From Methanoregula sp. (GTDB lineage Archaea > Halobacteriota > Methanomicrobia > Methanomicrobiales > Methanospirillaceae), in NCBI GenBank assembly GCA_026625165.1, contig CP112999.1, positions 682,001 through 746,000 of the forward strand: a stretch of 64,000 nt of DNA, given 5' to 3'. Made by a program: the position numbers and the translations under genes. The stretch's first letter is position 1; each line of letters starts with the position of its first letter. The notes under the pieces were generated by a model. It saw nothing but the letters and a program-made list of their open reading frames with translations. It did no database searches and was not told the DNA's origin. Below are positions 62,254 through 64,000 of this stretch, in pieces.

Positions 62254-63426
62254 GTGAAATGCGTGATGGTGAGGTACGGCGAGCTGTTTTTGAAAAGTGA
62301 GCCGGTCAAACGCCATTTTATCGGCCTTCTGATGCGCAATATCAAAAAGGCGCTGGACTCCGAAGGGCTCCCTCATAAATTTGACCTTTTCCGGGGCAGG
62401 ATGCTGGTGCCGGGCGATGACCCCGAACGGATTGCGTCTGTCGTCTGCCGGGTCTTCGGGGTAGTCGATGTGAGCGTCTGCACCCGGACGACAAACAGCC
62501 TTGACGACCTCTGCTCCGCAGCCATTGATACTGCAGAAGGAAACCTGAAACCGGGGATGAGCTTTGCCATTAGGGCAAAACGGCAGGGGGTTTTTGGGTA
62601 CACCAGCCAGCAGATGGGGGAGGTGATCGGCAGGGTGGTATCCGGCCACATTGCCGGTGCCCGTGTCGACCTCTCGCACCCCGATTATGAAATTTTTATC
62701 GAGGCACGGGACTTCGGGGGGTTTGTGTATGACCGGCGGATTGAAGCGCCCGGAGGACTCCCGCTCGGCACGCAGGGCAGGGTCTGCGTCCTGCTCTCAT
62801 CTGGTATTGATTCGCCTGTTGCATCGTGGCTTTCAATGAAGCGCGGGTGCGAAGTGACGCACCTGCACATGGATGCCGGGCGTTGGGCAGGCCCGGACGT
62901 TAAAGAGGCTGCGGTTGAGAACCACCGGCGGCTTTCGCTCTGGTGCCGGGGCTTTGCCCTCCCGATGCTCGTGTTTGACAGCGAACCGCTCTATGATGCG
63001 ATGGAGGAGCACCGGATCCCGCCCCGTAACCGGTGCGTGATCTGCAAACGGTTCATGATGCGGGCAGGCAGCGTCATTGTCCCAAAGCAGCACGCCCTTG
63101 CGCTTGTTACCGGCGACAGCCTCGGGCAGGTCGCCTCCCAGACGCTCCCCAACGTTGTTGTCATTTCGGACGCAGCAACTGTTCCGGTGCTTCGCCCCCT
63201 CATCACGTATGACAAGCAGGAAACAATCGACATCGCCCGCCGGATCGGGACGTTCGATGCCCATCCAAAAGATCTTGCGTGCCGGGCAGTCCCGAGAATG
63301 CCGGCGACTGCTGCCATGTCTGAAGAGATCCGGGCTTGCGAGGAAAAAATGGATATGGAGTCTCTTGTTGCCTGCGCAGTAAAGGGACCGGAAATTATCA
63401 TTGCAAAAAACGGGACAATCCTTTGA
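62254..63426 (+). CDS. thiI: tRNA 4-thiouridine synthetase ThiI
   Basis: A 390-residue protein that adenylates and thiolates U8 of tRNA. It has an N-terminal ferredoxin-like domain, a THUMP domain (about 60-160) and a PP-loop SSGIDSP (182-188). It lacks the rhodanese domain of bacterial ThiI. Instead C261, C264 and C343 match the three Cys that hold an Fe-S cluster in methanogen ThiI. The start is a GTG at 62254. Confidence 0.93.
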   Translation: MKCVMVRYGELFLKSEPVKRHFIGLLMRNIKKALDSEGLPHKFDLFRGRMLVPGDDPERIASVVCRVFGVVDVSVCTRTTNSLDDLCSAAIDTAEGNLKPGMSFAIRAKRQGVFGYTSQQMGEVIGRVVSGHIAGARVDLSHPDYEIFIEARDFGGFVYDRRIEAPGGLPLGTQGRVCVLLSSGIDSPVASWLSMKRGCEVTHLHMDAGRWAGPDVKEAAVENHRRLSLWCRGFALPMLVFDSEPLYDAMEEHRIPPRNRCVICKRFMMRAGSVIVPKQHALALVTGDSLGQVASQTLPNVVVISDAATVPVLRPLITYDKQETIDIARRIGTFDAHPKDLACRAVPRMPATAAMSEEIRACEEKMDMESLVACAVKGPEIIIAKNGTIL

Positions 63427-63499
63427 GACGGGATATCATAACCGGTTTTTAACAACAACCCTTACATCTCTAAAACGAGATTCTCATACAGCGATCCCG

Positions 63500-64000
63500 A
63501 TGCCGCCTTCAGAGCATCAGCCCCGATACCTCAGACTGCTCGCAACCGGTGAACTGGAAGACCGGAGAGAGAAAGCATCAGCACTCCTGCAGGAGTGCAC
63601 GGTCTGCCCCCGCGGGTGCCGGGTGAACCGCTCCGAGGGGGAAACGGGTTTTTGCAAAACAGGTATGCGGGCGCAGGTAACAAGTTTCGGGCCGCATTTC
63701 GGCGAGGAGCCGGAACTTGTCGGGCGAAGGGGTTCCGGCACGATCTTTATATCTCACTGTAACCTTGCATGCGAGTATTGCCAGAACTATACCATCAGCC
63801 AGTGCGGGCACGGGCAGGAAACAACTCCCGGAGATCTTGGGGCAATGATGCTCTCATTGCAGCGGCAGGGATGCCATAACATCAACATTGTCACGCCTTC
63901 GCATGTCGTGCCGCAGATCCTCGATGCCGTAAGCGTCGCTGCAGCACAGGGGCTCCGCATCCCGCTCGTTTATAATTCCGGGGGATATGACTCCGTGGAC
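63500..64000 (+). CDS. PflA-like radical SAM protein, N-terminal part (cut by window edge)
   Basis: About 167 codons are visible. An N-terminal Cys set (CTVCPRGCRVNRSEGETGFC, residues 33-52) precedes the radical SAM motif CNLACEYC (C87, C91, C94). SGTIFISHCN and GCHNINIVTPSHVVP match the family of PflA-related activases found widely in archaea and anaerobic bacteria. The substrate is unknown. It starts 73 bases after thiI on the same strand. Confidence 0.88.
   Translation, partial: MPPSEHQPRYLRLLATGELEDRREKASALLQECTVCPRGCRVNRSEGETGFCKTGMRAQVTSFGPHFGEEPELVGRRGSGTIFISHCNLACEYCQNYTISQCGHGQETTPGDLGAMMLSLQRQGCHNINIVTPSHVVPQILDAVSVAAAQGLRIPLVYNSGGYDSVD

Overview
The window reads as chromosome of a methanogenic euryarchaeon, most likely a member of the Methanomicrobiales (Methanoregula-like). 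The evidence is an archaeal threonyl-tRNA synthetase with the archaeal editing domain, geranylgeranylglyceryl phosphate synthase, a family B DNA polymerase, GatABC, archaeal-type IV pilins, NikR, a CobN-type chelatase, DUF2150 and soluble and membrane histidine kinases of the methanogen RHD(V/I)xNQL type. Genes are tightly packed, often with ATGA or GTGA overlaps, and carry GGAGGTGAT-like ribosome sites. The organism assignment is an inference from gene content; no rRNA is present.

Layout. 1-4910 (minus strand) is a cell-surface/signalling block: two membrane-anchored winged-helix regulators (one cut by the window edge), two secreted DUF5667-like proteins and a soluble histidine kinase. 5151-10204 holds core genes polB, mdh, pyrD and pyrK. 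10205-14640 is an accessory patch: tandem hairpin repeats, a chain of small overlapping ORFs of unknown function (10582-13912), and a hicAB toxin-antitoxin pair with an apparently damaged hicA, the latter bracketed by two copies of a 25-bp hairpin repeat. 14662-26940 returns to core genes: thrS, dcd, trmJ, GGGP synthase, topA, gatB, gatA, gatC, an asparagine-synthase-like gene and wecB. 27005-28800 is a second accessory patch at a tRNA-Leu gene: a 5' tRNA-Leu fragment, an AT-rich ORF ending inside the tRNA, a second copy of the last two small ORFs of the first patch, and one copy of a 191-bp repeat.

28842-52927 is the most striking region. It combines metal/corrinoid handling with a type IV pilus system. 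One minus-strand operon runs cobN, ABC ATPase, ABC-2 permease, FecB-like binding protein, with nikR after it. Divergent from it run a ChlI/ChlD-type chelatase, a FecCD permease and its ATPase. The next plus-strand operon begins with a NikR-like protein that lacks its DNA-binding domain and two nickel ligands, followed by two pilins, a second FecCD permease, an ATPase with an extra C-terminal domain, a small protein and a binding protein. A second nikR follows, then the pilus assembly genes (ATPase with N-terminal membrane segments, TadC/FlaJ-like platform protein, two pilin-like proteins), with two more pilins divergent from them. The arrangement suggests that nickel or cobalt/corrinoid status controls both uptake and pili; this is inference.

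53194-64000 holds a lipoprotein, the second copy of the 191-bp repeat, a Schlafen/AlbA_2-type protein, two large membrane histidine kinases, a Cys-cluster protein with DUF2150, thiI, and the start of a PflA-like radical SAM gene cut by the right edge.
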